From assembly GCF_036321025.1 (NCBI RefSeq), contig NZ_JAZAPB010000001.1, forward strand, positions 1,178,001 to 1,242,000: DNA of 64,000 nucleotides, given 5' to 3'. This document shows positions 18,558-27,569 of the stretch, one piece after another. The stretch comes from Alteraurantiacibacter hainanensis (GTDB lineage: Bacteria > Pseudomonadota > Alphaproteobacteria > Sphingomonadales > Sphingomonadaceae). A program made the position numbers and the translations under genes. Every line of letters starts with the position of its first letter. The first letter of the stretch is position 1. Below the pieces are notes generated by a model that worked only from the letters and a program-made list of their open reading frames with translations, was not told the DNA's origin and searched no databases.

Positions 18558-19226
18558 ATGAACGTCTTGAAATCCATTATTCGTAAACCCGTGATCGCCG
18601 CCGTCGCCGGCGCGATGGCCCTTGGCCTGCCCGCCACCCTTTCGGTGGCCGCCACCCCGCTTGCCGCACAGGCGCAGACCGATCAGTTGCAGCGCGCCGC
18701 GAACGCCCTGCGCTCGATCAGCACCATGCGCGCCGATTTCACCCAGACCGATCGCGTCGGCAATGTCATCGCCGGCGAACTGACGCTGAAGAATCCCGGC
18801 AAGATCCGTTTCGAGTATTCGGACGACGTGAACATGCTGGTCGTTTCCAACGGCAGCGCGCTGTCCGTGATCGACTACGAAGTCTCGCAGGTAGAGCGCT
18901 ATCCGATCGGCGATTCGCCGCTGGGCGCGCTGCTCAACCCCGAACGCGACATTCGCCGCTACGGCTCCGTCAACCGCGGCACGCGTGATGGCGTTGTCAG
19001 CATCGCGGTAAGCGATCCCGACCGGCCGGAATTTCCCACTCTCACGCTGATTTTCACGGAAAACGCATCTGCCCCCGGCGGACTGGAGCTGAACAGCTGG
19101 GTGGCGCTGGATGCGCAGAATCAGCGCACGACCGTGCGCCTGCGCAACCACCGTTATGGCATGAGCGTGGCGGACAGCGAATTCCGCTTCCGCGACCCGC
19201 GTCGTTCCTCCCGTCGCCCGGGATAA
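18558..19226 (+). CDS. lolA: LolA-like outer-membrane lipoprotein carrier protein
   Basis: 222 residues. An N-terminal signal segment (about 1-41, ending in AAQAQ) is followed by a LolA-type half-barrel: STMRADFTQ, GELTLKNPGKIRFEY and SVIDYE. LolA ferries lipoproteins across the periplasm from LolCDE to LolB. The conserved opening and the hydrophobic strands fit, although short LolA-like proteins with other cargo exist. The C-terminus is Arg-rich (FRFRDPRRSSRRPG). CTCACC and GGTGAG just upstream could pair and cover the region before the ATG. Confidence 0.87.
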   Translation: MNVLKSIIRKPVIAAVAGAMALGLPATLSVAATPLAAQAQTDQLQRAANALRSISTMRADFTQTDRVGNVIAGELTLKNPGKIRFEYSDDVNMLVVSNGSALSVIDYEVSQVERYPIGDSPLGALLNPERDIRRYGSVNRGTRDGVVSIAVSDPDRPEFPTLTLIFTENASAPGGLELNSWVALDAQNQRTTVRLRNHRYGMSVADSEFRFRDPRRSSRRPG

Positions 19227-19241
19227 ACAGTCTGAAGTCGA

Positions 19242-19273
19242 ACGGTTGTATATTTACGACAAATTACAACCGT
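19242..19273. promoter_or_regulatory. 9-bp inverted repeat after the lolA-like gene
   Basis: ACGGTTGTA (19242-19250) and TACAACCGT (19265-19273) are perfect inverted arms with a 14-bp AT-rich spacer. The sequence is AT-rich compared with its surroundings. It could be an operator for whatever is transcribed toward the terminator at 19410, or a poor 3'-end hairpin for the lolA-like gene. Confidence 0.4.
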
Positions 19274-19315
19274 CATTCATTGCCGCGACAGGCAGTAGGC
19301 CCTACTTGTAAGGGC

Positions 19316-19447
19316 ATAGAGACGCGGTGAGGCGGGTTTCCCCCCTGTTGCCCTGATCCTCATTAAAGCCGCGTTTCTTGCGAAGCGTGACGAACGCTCG
19401 AAAAACGAACCCCCGTCGCATTATGCCCCCGCGACGGGGGTTTTTTT
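19316..19447 (+). ncRNA. Candidate small RNA ending in a strong terminator
   Basis: No open frame of coding character fills 19227-19475, yet a strong intrinsic terminator sits 184 bp after the lolA-like stop and 28 bp before the exonuclease gene. TTGCCG, 17 bp and TACTTG at about 19280-19308 could be a weak promoter, placing a start near 19316. A small internal hairpin AGCGT-GACGA-ACGCT lies at 19384-19398. The alternative is a long 3' untranslated region of the lolA-like mRNA. Confidence 0.3.
19410..19447 (+). terminator. Strong intrinsic terminator
   Basis: CCCCCGTCGC and GCGACGGGGG form a perfect 10-bp stem with an 11-base loop, followed immediately by seven T residues. Confidence 0.93.
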
Positions 19448-19475
19448 ATCTGCGCGCCGCGCCTAGTCATCGCGC

Positions 19476-20264
19476 ATGGTCACGATCACCACCTGGAACA
19501 TCAATTCCGTCCGCCTGCGCATGCCGACTGTCGAGCGTTTCCTTGCCGAGCATTCGCCCGACGTGCTGTGCCTGCAGGAGATCAAGTGCCAGGAACAGCA
19601 GTTCCCTTACAAGGCCTTCGCAGATCTGGGATACGAGCACATCGTCGTGCACGGGCAGAAGGGCTACCACGGCGTCGCCACCGTCAGCCGCATTCCCATG
19701 CAGGAGTTCTCCCGCCACGACTGGCAGGACAACGGCGAAGCACGCCACGTGGGGGCAGAATTTCCTTCGCTGGACGGACTGGTGCTGGAAAACGTCTACA
19801 TCCCGGCGGGCGGCGATATTCCCGATCGCGAGAAGAACCTCAAATTCGGGCAGAAACTCGATTTCCTCGAACGCATGACGCGGTGGGCGGAAAAGATTGA
19901 CCGCCCCACGCTGCTGGTTGGCGACTTCAACGTGGCTCCGCTGGAATGCGACGTCTACGATCACAAGGCGCTGCTGAAGGTCGTCAGCCACACCCCGATA
20001 GAGGTGGAGACGCTGGGCACCCTGCAGGGCGCGCACGAATGGGTCGATCTTGGCCGCAAGCACATCCCCGCGCCGCAGCGCAACTATTCGTGGTGGTCCT
20101 ATCGGACCTACTGGCAGGGCAAGGATCGGGGCCGACGGCTGGACCACATGTGGGCCTCGCCTGATCTGGCAGCGCAAAGCCGCGCGCATACGATCGCCGA
20201 GCATACCCGCGACTGGGAAAAGCCCAGCGACCACGTGCCGCTGACGACGGAGTTCGACCTCTGA
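19476..20264 (+). CDS. xthA: Exodeoxyribonuclease III
   Basis: 262 residues of the ExoIII/AP-endonuclease fold. Conserved blocks are visible: TWNINSVRLR, CLQEIKCQ (metal-binding Glu), NVYIPAGG, LVGDFNVAP (Asp/Asn), RRLDHMWAS and SDHVPL (catalytic Asp/His). It cleaves DNA at abasic sites and removes 3' blocking groups in base-excision repair. The terminator just upstream isolates it from the lolA-like gene. Confidence 0.95.
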   Translation: MVTITTWNINSVRLRMPTVERFLAEHSPDVLCLQEIKCQEQQFPYKAFADLGYEHIVVHGQKGYHGVATVSRIPMQEFSRHDWQDNGEARHVGAEFPSLDGLVLENVYIPAGGDIPDREKNLKFGQKLDFLERMTRWAEKIDRPTLLVGDFNVAPLECDVYDHKALLKVVSHTPIEVETLGTLQGAHEWVDLGRKHIPAPQRNYSWWSYRTYWQGKDRGRRLDHMWASPDLAAQSRAHTIAEHTRDWEKPSDHVPLTTEFDL

Positions 20265-20296
20265 GCGAGTGGCCGTCACCCTCGCCCGAGCGGCGC

Positions 20297-21334
20297 GTGG
20301 CGCAGGCGGTGGACGCGTTGCGCCACGGCTGGCCCATCAGGGTTGGGGACGCGCCCGTGCTGCTGCCGGTGGAAACCGCTCCGGATCGCGCGGCAAGGTC
20401 CGATCACATGCTGATTTCTGCCGCGCGGGCCGAGACGCTGAAACTCGCGAACCAGCGGCCCGCCGCCGACGGCCATTCGCCGGTGCTGATGCGGGCGGCG
20501 GAGACCATGGATATCGCCGCCGCGCTCCCGATTGCCGATCCCGCGCTCGATCCGGTGAATCCGCTCAAGGGGCCTTTCCTGGCCGAGCCGATGGAATGGA
20601 TGACGGCGGCGCGCACGGCCATGGAACTGGCGCGCATCGCGGGAATCCTGCCCGCCTTCCTGGTCGGTCCCGATCCGGCGGGCGAGCCCGTGCCGCTCAA
20701 TTCGGTGGACCTTGCCGCCTGGGCCCGGCCCGCCAACCTTGCGATCGCCACGCGAGCGCACCTGCCCATAGCGGCGGAGGAGACGGCAGAGATCGTGGCC
20801 TTCCGCTCCGCCAACGACATGCGCGAACACGTCGCCCTGGTGCTGGGCGAGCGCAGCCTGGATCGCCCGCCGCTGGTGCGGCTGCATTCCGAATGCCTGA
20901 CCGGCGACATCTTCGGCAGCCTGAAGTGCGATTGCGGCCCGCAGCTGGACGGCGCGCTGGCGGCCATGTCGGCAGAGGCGGCGAAAGGCGGCTGGGGCGT
21001 GCTGCTCTACATGCGGCAGGAAGGGCGCGGCATCGGCCTTGTCAACAAGCTGCGCGCCTACCGCCTGCAGGACCAAGGCTTCGACACGCTGGAAGCCAAC
21101 CGGCGGCTCGGCCTGCCGGAGGAAGCCCGCGACTTCCCGCTGGCCGCGCGCATGCTGGACCTGCTGGGCATCGGCACGGTGAGGCTGATGACCAACAACC
21201 TCGAGAAGGTGGTCGCGCTGGAAGACGCGGGCGTGAGAGTGACCGAGCGCGTGCCGCACCAGCTTCCCGCCAACCCGCACAACACCCGCTACCTCGCCAC
21301 CAAGCGCGACCGGGCGGGGCACCTGCTGGAATGA
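20297..21334 (+). CDS. ribA: GTP cyclohydrolase II with N-terminal extension
   Basis: 345 residues from a GTG start; no ATG exists between the exonuclease stop and this point. The C-terminal half is GTP cyclohydrolase II, which opens GTP in the first step of riboflavin synthesis. Zinc ligands Cys200, Cys211 and Cys213 sit in HSECLTGDIFGSLKCDC, and RQEGRGIGL is the catalytic loop. The first 150 or so residues are not the DHBP synthase seen in RibBA fusions and have no motif I recognise. This long form is, as I recall it, usual in sphingomonads. Confidence 0.93.
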   Translation: MAQAVDALRHGWPIRVGDAPVLLPVETAPDRAARSDHMLISAARAETLKLANQRPAADGHSPVLMRAAETMDIAAALPIADPALDPVNPLKGPFLAEPMEWMTAARTAMELARIAGILPAFLVGPDPAGEPVPLNSVDLAAWARPANLAIATRAHLPIAAEETAEIVAFRSANDMREHVALVLGERSLDRPPLVRLHSECLTGDIFGSLKCDCGPQLDGALAAMSAEAAKGGWGVLLYMRQEGRGIGLVNKLRAYRLQDQGFDTLEANRRLGLPEEARDFPLAARMLDLLGIGTVRLMTNNLEKVVALEDAGVRVTERVPHQLPANPHNTRYLATKRDRAGHLLE

Positions 21335-21828
21335 CCTGGACCATTCGCGAGGAACGCGCGGGCGACGAAGCGGCGATCCACGCGCTGACAGAGCGGGCGT
21401 TCGACGGCCAACCCTATGCCGATGGCGACGAGGCCGACGTGATCGACCGCCTTCGCGCCGCTGGTGATCTGAAACTCTCGCTGGTGGCGGTGGAAGACGG
21501 CCACATCATCGGGCAGGCGACCTATTCCACCGCGCGGTTATCCAATGGTGACGACGGCTGGATGGTAATCGGACCGATTGCCGTGCAGCCCTCCCGTCAG
21601 GGCGAGGGTATTGGCCGCGCGCTGATCGAAGCCGGCGAAGCGGCGCTGAAGGCACGCGGCGTCAGGGGCATTACCGTCCTCGGCGACCCGGCACTCTATT
21701 CGCGCTTCGGTTTCAGGCAGCACACGCCCCTCCGCCAGGAAGGCGAACTGGGCGAATACCTGCAGGTGAAAAGCTTCGGCGCAACCATTCCCGACGCAAC
21801 GATCGGTTACGCGCCCGCCTTCGGCTGA
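21331..21828 (+). CDS. GNAT-family N-acetyltransferase
   Basis: 165 residues. The acetyl-CoA-binding motif is IAVQPSRQGEGIGRALIEAG. The C-terminal part (GDPALYSRFGF) matches YhbS-like GNAT proteins, whose targets are mostly unknown. The ATG overlaps the ribA stop (ATGA). Its 3' end overlaps the convergent psd gene by 22 bp. Confidence 0.9.
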   Translation: MTWTIREERAGDEAAIHALTERAFDGQPYADGDEADVIDRLRAAGDLKLSLVAVEDGHIIGQATYSTARLSNGDDGWMVIGPIAVQPSRQGEGIGRALIEAGEAALKARGVRGITVLGDPALYSRFGFRQHTPLRQEGELGEYLQVKSFGATIPDATIGYAPAFG

Positions 21829-22673
21829 TCATCGGTCCAGCGCCCCAGCGCCTGGCCCATGCGCACAGAATCGCCAGCCTTTAATTGCTCCAGCCATTCG
21901 ACGCGTCCCGGCTCGAACAGCAAAACGACCGTGGAGCCGAGGAAGAAGCGCCCCATCTCGTCCCCCGCCGCGAACCTGTGTTCCCCGGCGTCGAACGCGT
22001 GGTGCACCGGCGCGGGATTGTGCGCCTCGACACGGCCCTGCCAGACCGTCTCGACCCCGGCGACGATCATCGCCCCCACCATCACGCTGGCAAAGGCGCC
22101 ATGTGGACCGTCGAACAGGCAGGCCAGCCGCTCGTTGCGAGCGAAGAGCCCGTCGACGTTTTCCGCCGTCACCTGGTTCACCGAGAACAGGTCGCCCGGA
22201 ATGTAATGCGTGGCGCGCAAGGTCCCGGCGGCGGGCATGTGCACGCGGTGATAGTCCTTCGGGCTGAGATAGATGGTGGCGAAGGTGCCGCCCTTGAATC
22301 GCGCCGCTGCCTCGGCATCGCCGCCCAACAGCTGCGTCGCAGTGAATTCCCGGCCCTTTGCCTGGAAGATCCTGTCGTCGCTGATGCGTCCGATCTGGCT
22401 GATCGCGCCATCGGCCGGGGACAGCACGTGTTCCCCGGCATCGGCCAGCGGGCGCGCGCCGGGTTTCAGTTCGCGGGTGAAGAAGTCGTTGAAGCTGGCA
22501 TAGGCCTCCACCGGGCGGGCGGCCTCGCTCATGTCGACATCGTAGGCCGCGATGAAACGGCGGATCAGGCGGTCTTTCAGCCAGACCGCCTCGCTACCCG
22601 CGAACTTGCCAGCGAAACGCGATACCGCATGGTGCGGCAGCGCATGCTGCAACCAGATAAAGGGGCTGGCCAT
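21807..22673 (-). CDS. psd: Phosphatidylserine decarboxylase proenzyme
   Basis: 288 residues. The self-cleavage motif LGST (Ser247) gives the pyruvoyl prosthetic group; LSPADGAI and HYIPGDLFSVN are further family motifs. It makes phosphatidylethanolamine from phosphatidylserine at the inner membrane. The ATG overlaps the stop of the DksA-like gene by one base, so the two are coupled. Confidence 0.95.
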   Translation of the reverse strand: MASPFIWLQHALPHHAVSRFAGKFAGSEAVWLKDRLIRRFIAAYDVDMSEAARPVEAYASFNDFFTRELKPGARPLADAGEHVLSPADGAISQIGRISDDRIFQAKGREFTATQLLGGDAEAAARFKGGTFATIYLSPKDYHRVHMPAAGTLRATHYIPGDLFSVNQVTAENVDGLFARNERLACLFDGPHGAFASVMVGAMIVAGVETVWQGRVEAHNPAPVHHAFDAGEHRFAAGDEMGRFFLGSTVVLLFEPGRVEWLEQLKAGDSVRMGQALGRWTDDQPKAGA

Positions 22674-22936
22674 CAGCGCAGCTGGCTGTCCTTCGATCCG
22701 CGACGATTCATGCTGGAGTGGCGCACGGCGCTGTCCTTGCCCGACTGGCAAGCCACGCAGGTGCGCACGCCCGGCACGGCCTCGCGCCGCTTTTCGGGAA
22801 TGTCCTCTCCGCACACGTCGCAGTATTCGGCGCTCTCGCCCTTTGGCAGGCGCGAGCGGGCGGCGGCGACTGCGTCGCTTACCGTATCGTCGATCTGGTC
22901 CTGCACCGCGCCATCGCGCGACCATCCGCCTGCCAT
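22673..22936 (-). CDS. Short DksA/TraR-type zinc-finger protein
   Basis: 87 residues. A four-cysteine zinc finger of the form C-x2-C-x(n)-C-x2-C is visible in CDVCGEDIPEKRRE and TCVACQ. The N-terminal half is a short helix rather than the full DksA coiled coil. Such proteins may contact RNA polymerase's secondary channel. It is the first gene of a two-gene unit with psd. Confidence 0.85.
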   Translation of the reverse strand: MAGGWSRDGAVQDQIDDTVSDAVAAARSRLPKGESAEYCDVCGEDIPEKRREAVPGVRTCVACQSGKDSAVRHSSMNRRGSKDSQLR

Positions 22937-22988
22937 GGATAATCTCCTGCTTTCAGGACCAATGGCATAGCAGGCGGGGATGTTCCCG

Positions 22989-23978
22989 TCAGCGTATGAC
23001 TTCGTAGGGGGTCAGCCGGCGATCGAGCGCGTTTTCGCCCACGCCGCCAAGGTCGCCCGACCAGTCGGCCACGAAGATGGAATTGCGATCCACTCCGGTG
23101 GCGAACCGCGCATCGTTTTCGACGATGGAAAGCTGCGAGGAATCGCGCTGGCGGCCTTCGGCGGCCACGGCGATGAACGCGGCGTAGTTTTCCTTGTCCT
23201 GCCCCTGCACGAACCAGTTGTTGCTGATCTGGCCGCTGGCTCCGCCGGGCAGGTCGATCATGTAGTTCGTGCCGCGCCCGGCGCTGTCGTCGAAGCTGGA
23301 CGCGGCGATATCCACGCGGATCGCGCGGGCCTTCACGTAGTGGCCGCCGCGGCCTTCCTCGAACCGGCTGCGAGTGATGCGCACCAGTCCGTATTCGCCG
23401 GTGTAGATCGAATGGGCGCAGCCGCCCGACCCTTCGCAGGTGCCCAGCCGCGTGAAGGTGGACCGGTCGATGACCAGCTGAGCGGCGGGATCGTTGTGCG
23501 TCAGGATGCCCTGCTGGCTGTCGCGGAACCAGCTTTCGGCCACGGTCAGGTCGCCCTGCTCCAGCCGGATTCCCGATCCGTTGTAGTCGGGCACGCGCAT
23601 GTTCTGGAACACGAGGCCAGAAACCTCCGCACCCCGGCCGCGAAGCACCAATGCGGCCTTGCCTTCACAGGTCACGCCGTCGAACACGGCGGAGCCCGCC
23701 TGGCTGGCGAGGAAAGCGACATGCCCTGCGGTCTGCACGGCGCACTGCTCGTAACGGCCCGGAGCGATGGCGATGGTGCCGCGGCTATCGCCAATGGCGT
23801 CCACCGCGTCCTGCAACCGCTCGAAACCGCGGCCGGTCTCCACCACGGTGAAGGGAGCAGGCCGGGCCTGCGCCAGCAAGGCTGCCATGGGGATTGCCGC
23901 GACGGCAATCGCCGCGACAAGCCCGACCAGCCCCGGCGGAAGGCGGCGCGAATGCTGCGATACATCCTGCTTCGTCAT
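22989..23978 (-). CDS. Membrane-anchored or exported right-handed beta-helix protein
   Basis: 329 residues. One hydrophobic segment (about 17-37) acts as a signal or anchor. The rest reads as a parallel beta-helix of the pectate-lyase type: repeated short strands such as GKAALVLRGRGAEVSGLVFQ, GSGIRLEQGDLTVAES and LVRITRSRFEEG. No catalytic residues of polysaccharide lyases were recognised. It may bind or modify a surface polysaccharide, but its function is unknown. Confidence 0.78.
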   Translation of the reverse strand: MTKQDVSQHSRRLPPGLVGLVAAIAVAAIPMAALLAQARPAPFTVVETGRGFERLQDAVDAIGDSRGTIAIAPGRYEQCAVQTAGHVAFLASQAGSAVFDGVTCEGKAALVLRGRGAEVSGLVFQNMRVPDYNGSGIRLEQGDLTVAESWFRDSQQGILTHNDPAAQLVIDRSTFTRLGTCEGSGGCAHSIYTGEYGLVRITRSRFEEGRGGHYVKARAIRVDIAASSFDDSAGRGTNYMIDLPGGASGQISNNWFVQGQDKENYAAFIAVAAEGRQRDSSQLSIVENDARFATGVDRNSIFVADWSGDLGGVGENALDRRLTPYEVIR

Positions 23979-24029
23979 GCCCGCGGATATAGAGGAAATC
24001 GGTTAACGCGCCGCCAAGCATTGCCGCGA

Positions 24030-25040
24030 TCAGGCGAAGGCCGGCATGACTTCGCGCGCGAACAGCTGCGCGGAATGCCGGGCCGCCTCCAGCGGCATGT
24101 CGCCGAATGCCAGCTGGGCGACGAAGTAGGTGTAACCGGCCGTCTCCGCCTCGGCGACGATGAAATCGCGCACCCGCGCGGGCGATCCCGCACAGGCGGC
24201 GCCACTTTCCGTCAGGGCATCCCAGTCGGCGGGAAAGGATTTGACGAAGGGATTGTCCGCCCCGCGCGCTTCCCACAGGTGGACGAAGCTGGCTCGCCAC
24301 CGGGCAAAGGCAGGGCGTGCTATCGCCAGGGCTTCCTCGTCCGTGTCGGCGAGGACGATATGCCGTCCCACCCCCACCAGCGGCATGGCCTCCGGATCAC
24401 CGCCGCTCTCGGCGTATTCGCGCCGGTAGTCCTCGATCATGGCGCGCATTCTCTCGCCCGCCAGTAAGGTGACCATGTTCAGCCGCTGGCGCGCGCAGCG
24501 ACTGGCCGAGGCGGGCGAGTTCGTGCCGTACCACAGCGGGGGATGCGGCTTCTGAACGCAGGTCTGCGTCATGGGCACGTCGTCGAAGCGGAAGAACGCG
24601 CCCGAATGCGACAGGCGTTCGCTCGTCAGCCCCTTCACAAGGATCGCGAAGGTTTCCTCCGCCAGCGCTTGCTGGTGATCCATGTCGATGCCGTAGAAAC
24701 CCATCTCGATCGGAGAGATGCCGCGGCCATAGCCAAGTTCCAGCCGCCCGTTCGACAGCGCATCCAGCGTCGCCACTTCCTCGATCAGGCGCAGCGGGTG
24801 ATAGAGCGGCAACAGGTAGACCAGCGGGCCGAAACGCAGGTTTCGCGTGCGCTGCGCCAGCGCGGCCAGGAATACGCTGGGGCTGGGGGAATGGCCCAGG
24901 GGCGTTCCGTGGTGTTCGGCCACGTGATAGGCATGAAAGCCCAGGCCGTCGTAGGTTTCCGCCAGTTGCAGCCGCGCTTCCAGGTGCTCTGCCAGCGGCA
25001 GGCCACTGTCGTCGACATGATCGAAAATGCCGAATTTCAT
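24030..25040 (-). CDS. LLM-class (luciferase-like) flavin-dependent oxidoreductase
   Basis: 336 residues of the bacterial luciferase-like TIM-barrel family: GFHAYHVAEHHGTPLG near the N-terminus, LELGYGRGISPIE in the middle, and a conserved C-terminal helix region. Members use reduced FMN or F420 to oxidise small molecules; the substrate cannot be inferred. It stands alone between the beta-helix and RecQ genes. Confidence 0.88.
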   Translation of the reverse strand: MKFGIFDHVDDSGLPLAEHLEARLQLAETYDGLGFHAYHVAEHHGTPLGHSPSPSVFLAALAQRTRNLRFGPLVYLLPLYHPLRLIEEVATLDALSNGRLELGYGRGISPIEMGFYGIDMDHQQALAEETFAILVKGLTSERLSHSGAFFRFDDVPMTQTCVQKPHPPLWYGTNSPASASRCARQRLNMVTLLAGERMRAMIEDYRREYAESGGDPEAMPLVGVGRHIVLADTDEEALAIARPAFARWRASFVHLWEARGADNPFVKSFPADWDALTESGAACAGSPARVRDFIVAEAETAGYTYFVAQLAFGDMPLEAARHSAQLFAREVMPAFA

Positions 25041-25084
25041 CCGCGTTCCCCTCGCCCCTTACCCTAGCGGCGAGGGTTGCCGGG

Positions 25085-26869
25085 TCAATTCTCGCTGATG
25101 GCTTTCAGAAAGGCCTCGCCGTACGCCTCGAGCTTCTTCGCTCCGACACCGGGAACCTGAGCCATCGCCTGAAGGCTGGCAGGGCGCTGCGCAGCCATGG
25201 CCCGCAGCGCCGCGTCGTGGAAGACGACGTAGGGCGGCACGCCGGCCTCCGCCGCCAGGTCGCGGCGCAGGGCGCGCAGCGCATCGAACAGCGGATCGCC
25301 CACCGGATTGGGCGTGGTTGAAGATCGTCCGCGGCGGCCGCGCTTCATTTCTGGAGGACGGGTCATCACCAGCGGCACGTCGCCTTTCAGGATATCGGGC
25401 GCGTCGCCCGCCAGAGCCAGGCCGCCGTGTTCCGTCTGCACCAGGCTGCCGCGCACCTGCAACGCCCTCGAGACCGGCTGCAACAGCCGCGCATCCTCGC
25501 CCTCCACGATGCCGAAGACCGACAGGTTGTCGTGCCCCTTGGCCTGCACGCGTTCGTCCGCCGTGCCCGTCAGCACCTTCTGCACGTGGCCGAAGCCGAA
25601 GCTCTGCCCGGTGCGGTAGACCGCCGACAGTAGCTTGCGCGCCAGTTCGGTCACTTCGATCACCTCGGGCGGGTCGAGGCAATTGTCGCAGTTACCGCAG
25701 GTCTCGGGCGGATCCTCGCCGAAATGCCGCAGCAGCACGGCGCGGCGGCATCCCGCCGTTTCCACAAGTCCGCCCAGTGCATCGAGACGCTGGCGTTCGC
25801 CCTGCTGGCGGCCCTCGCCCACTTCGGAAAGGCGCGAGCGGGCCTGCGCGAAATCGCCCGCGCCCCACAGCATCAGCGCGATCGCCGGATCCCCGTCGCG
25901 CCCTGCGCGGCCGGTTTCCTGGTAATAGGCCTCTATCGACTTGGGCACCCCGGCGTGGGCGACGAAGCGCACGTCGGGCTTGTCGATCCCCATGCCAAAG
26001 GCGATCGTGGCCACCATCACCATGTCTTCCGAGGCGACGAAGGCGGCCTGATTCGCGCGTCGCTGCTCTGCCGGAAGACCCGCGTGATAGGCCAGCACCT
26101 CGCGCCCGGTGGCATCCTTCAGCTGCTCCGCCAGTTGCTCCACCTTGCGGCGGGTGGGGGCATAGACGATGCCCGGCCCCGGCTGCTGCGCGCACAGTTC
26201 CGCCAGTTGCCGGGACAGCGAATCGCGCGGGCGGATGGCATAGCGGATATTGGGCCGGTCGAACCCGGCCACGATCAGTCCGTCCTCGGGAATGCCGAGC
26301 TGCGTCAGCACGTCGGCGCGGGTGTGGGCGTCGGCGGTCGCCGTCAGCGCCAGCCGGGGCACATCGGGAAAGGCATCCATCAGCGGGCGAAGCTGGCGAT
26401 AGTCCGGGCGGAAATCGTGGCCCCATTCGGAAACGCAGTGCGCCTCGTCCACGGCGAACAGCGCCAGTTTCGTCGATCCCAGGAGATCGCGGAAGGTGCC
26501 CTGGCTGGCACGTTCCGGCGCGACATAGAGCAGGTCCAGCTCGCCGCCGCGAAAGGCATCCAGCGTTTCGCGCCAGTCTTCGTCGGCGCTGGTCAGCGTG
26601 GCGGCACGGATGCCGTTGGCGCGTGCCGCCCGCAGCTGGTCGTGCATCAGCGCGATAAGAGGAGAGATCACCACGCAGGTGCCATCCAGCATGGTCGAGG
26701 GCAGCTGGTAGGTCAGCGACTTGCCCGCGCCCGTCGGCATGACCGCCAGAGTGGACCGGCCCGCCAGCACGCGCGTGACCACGTCCGCCTGCCGCCCGCG
26801 AAAGTCGGGAAAGCCGAACAGGCGGCGCAGTTCGTCGCGAGCGTGATCGAGAGAGGGAGAAGCGACCAT
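25085..26869 (-). CDS. recQ: ATP-dependent DNA helicase RecQ
   Basis: 594 residues from MVASPSLDH; the upstream in-frame stretch is rejected. Walker A is MPTGAGKS, the DEAH box is FAVDEAHCVSEWGHDFRP, and QETGRAGRDGDP is motif VI. A zinc-binding region (CRRAVLLRHF, CGNCDNC) and a C-terminal HRDC-like segment (AQVPGVGAKKLEAYG) complete the RecQ layout. It unwinds DNA 3' to 5' in recombination repair. Confidence 0.96.
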   Translation of the reverse strand: MVASPSLDHARDELRRLFGFPDFRGRQADVVTRVLAGRSTLAVMPTGAGKSLTYQLPSTMLDGTCVVISPLIALMHDQLRAARANGIRAATLTSADEDWRETLDAFRGGELDLLYVAPERASQGTFRDLLGSTKLALFAVDEAHCVSEWGHDFRPDYRQLRPLMDAFPDVPRLALTATADAHTRADVLTQLGIPEDGLIVAGFDRPNIRYAIRPRDSLSRQLAELCAQQPGPGIVYAPTRRKVEQLAEQLKDATGREVLAYHAGLPAEQRRANQAAFVASEDMVMVATIAFGMGIDKPDVRFVAHAGVPKSIEAYYQETGRAGRDGDPAIALMLWGAGDFAQARSRLSEVGEGRQQGERQRLDALGGLVETAGCRRAVLLRHFGEDPPETCGNCDNCLDPPEVIEVTELARKLLSAVYRTGQSFGFGHVQKVLTGTADERVQAKGHDNLSVFGIVEGEDARLLQPVSRALQVRGSLVQTEHGGLALAGDAPDILKGDVPLVMTRPPEMKRGRRGRSSTTPNPVGDPLFDALRALRRDLAAEAGVPPYVVFHDAALRAMAAQRPASLQAMAQVPGVGAKKLEAYGEAFLKAISEN

Positions 26870-26989
26870 GTGCTGTTCCTGTGACAGGTCGCACGGCGCG
26901 CGCCTACCGCCGCAAACGGCATTTCCACGCGCGGCTCGCTCGTTTATGGCCATTTTGTGATCAACCACAAGGAAAGGGCCATTCGCGCC

Positions 26990-27304
26990 ATGAAGAAGTT
27001 CGCCATTATTGCCACCGCCACCGCCGCCCTGGCTCTGTCCGCCTGCGGGGAATCGACCGACGCGTCCGAGGATGCCGTGGCCGATACCGTGGAAGTGCCT
27101 GCCGACGATGCCATGGAAGGACTGCCCGATCCGGTCGCCGATGCCGACGCCATGAGCGCGGACGAGGCCGCCGAAATCGACGCCGAGATGGATCAGAACG
27201 AGGAAGTGGCCGAGGAAGCCGGCGACGCCGCGCAGCAGACGGTGGACGATGCCATCGCCGCCGCCGAGGCCGCGCAGGACGAGATGGCAGACGCCGCCGA
27301 GTGA
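26990..27304 (+). CDS. Short acidic lipoprotein
   Basis: 104 residues. A lipoprotein signal peptide ends in the lipobox LSAC (Cys at about residue 20). The mature part is almost entirely Asp, Glu and Ala with helical heptads, and has no recognised domain. Related in style to two other short lipoproteins here (27301 and 28610). Divergent from recQ. Function unknown. Confidence 0.75.
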   Translation: MKKFAIIATATAALALSACGESTDASEDAVADTVEVPADDAMEGLPDPVADADAMSADEAAEIDAEMDQNEEVAEEAGDAAQQTVDDAIAAAEAAQDEMADAAE

Positions 27305-27549
27305 CGACCACCGCCGAAAGCGGCTATCTGGGCCGGGCCTTCGCGGGCCTGGCCCTTATTGCTGCGGCAACCGCCTGCGACAGCGGCGATACGGGCCGTG
27401 GCCCGGGTGCCCCGACACAGGGGGAGGAGGCGGCTCTCGAAGACGCTGCCGAGATGCTGGAAGCTCGCGAACCCGTTGAAACGGAACCGGAAGCCGATCC
27501 GGATGGCGCGGACGCCGAACAGGTCGCGCCGACTCGCACAGGCTCCTGA
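27301..27549 (+). CDS. Short acidic lipoprotein, second copy
   Basis: 82 residues from a GTG in a GTGA overlap with the preceding stop. A hydrophobic segment (about 11-25) ends at ATAC, a poor lipobox, followed by an acidic, Pro-rich tail. The composition resembles the gene before it. Without the overlap and signal-like segment this would be hard to call, so it is tentative. Confidence 0.55.
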   Translation: MTTTAESGYLGRAFAGLALIAAATACDSGDTGRGPGAPTQGEEAALEDAAEMLEAREPVETEPEADPDGADAEQVAPTRTGS

Positions 27550-27569
27550 GGTGTGGTAACATCTGAAAC

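Noticed and set aside
19378..19878. 166-codon frame over the terminator and xthA start
   Set aside because: Runs through the intrinsic terminator and is out of frame with exonuclease III.
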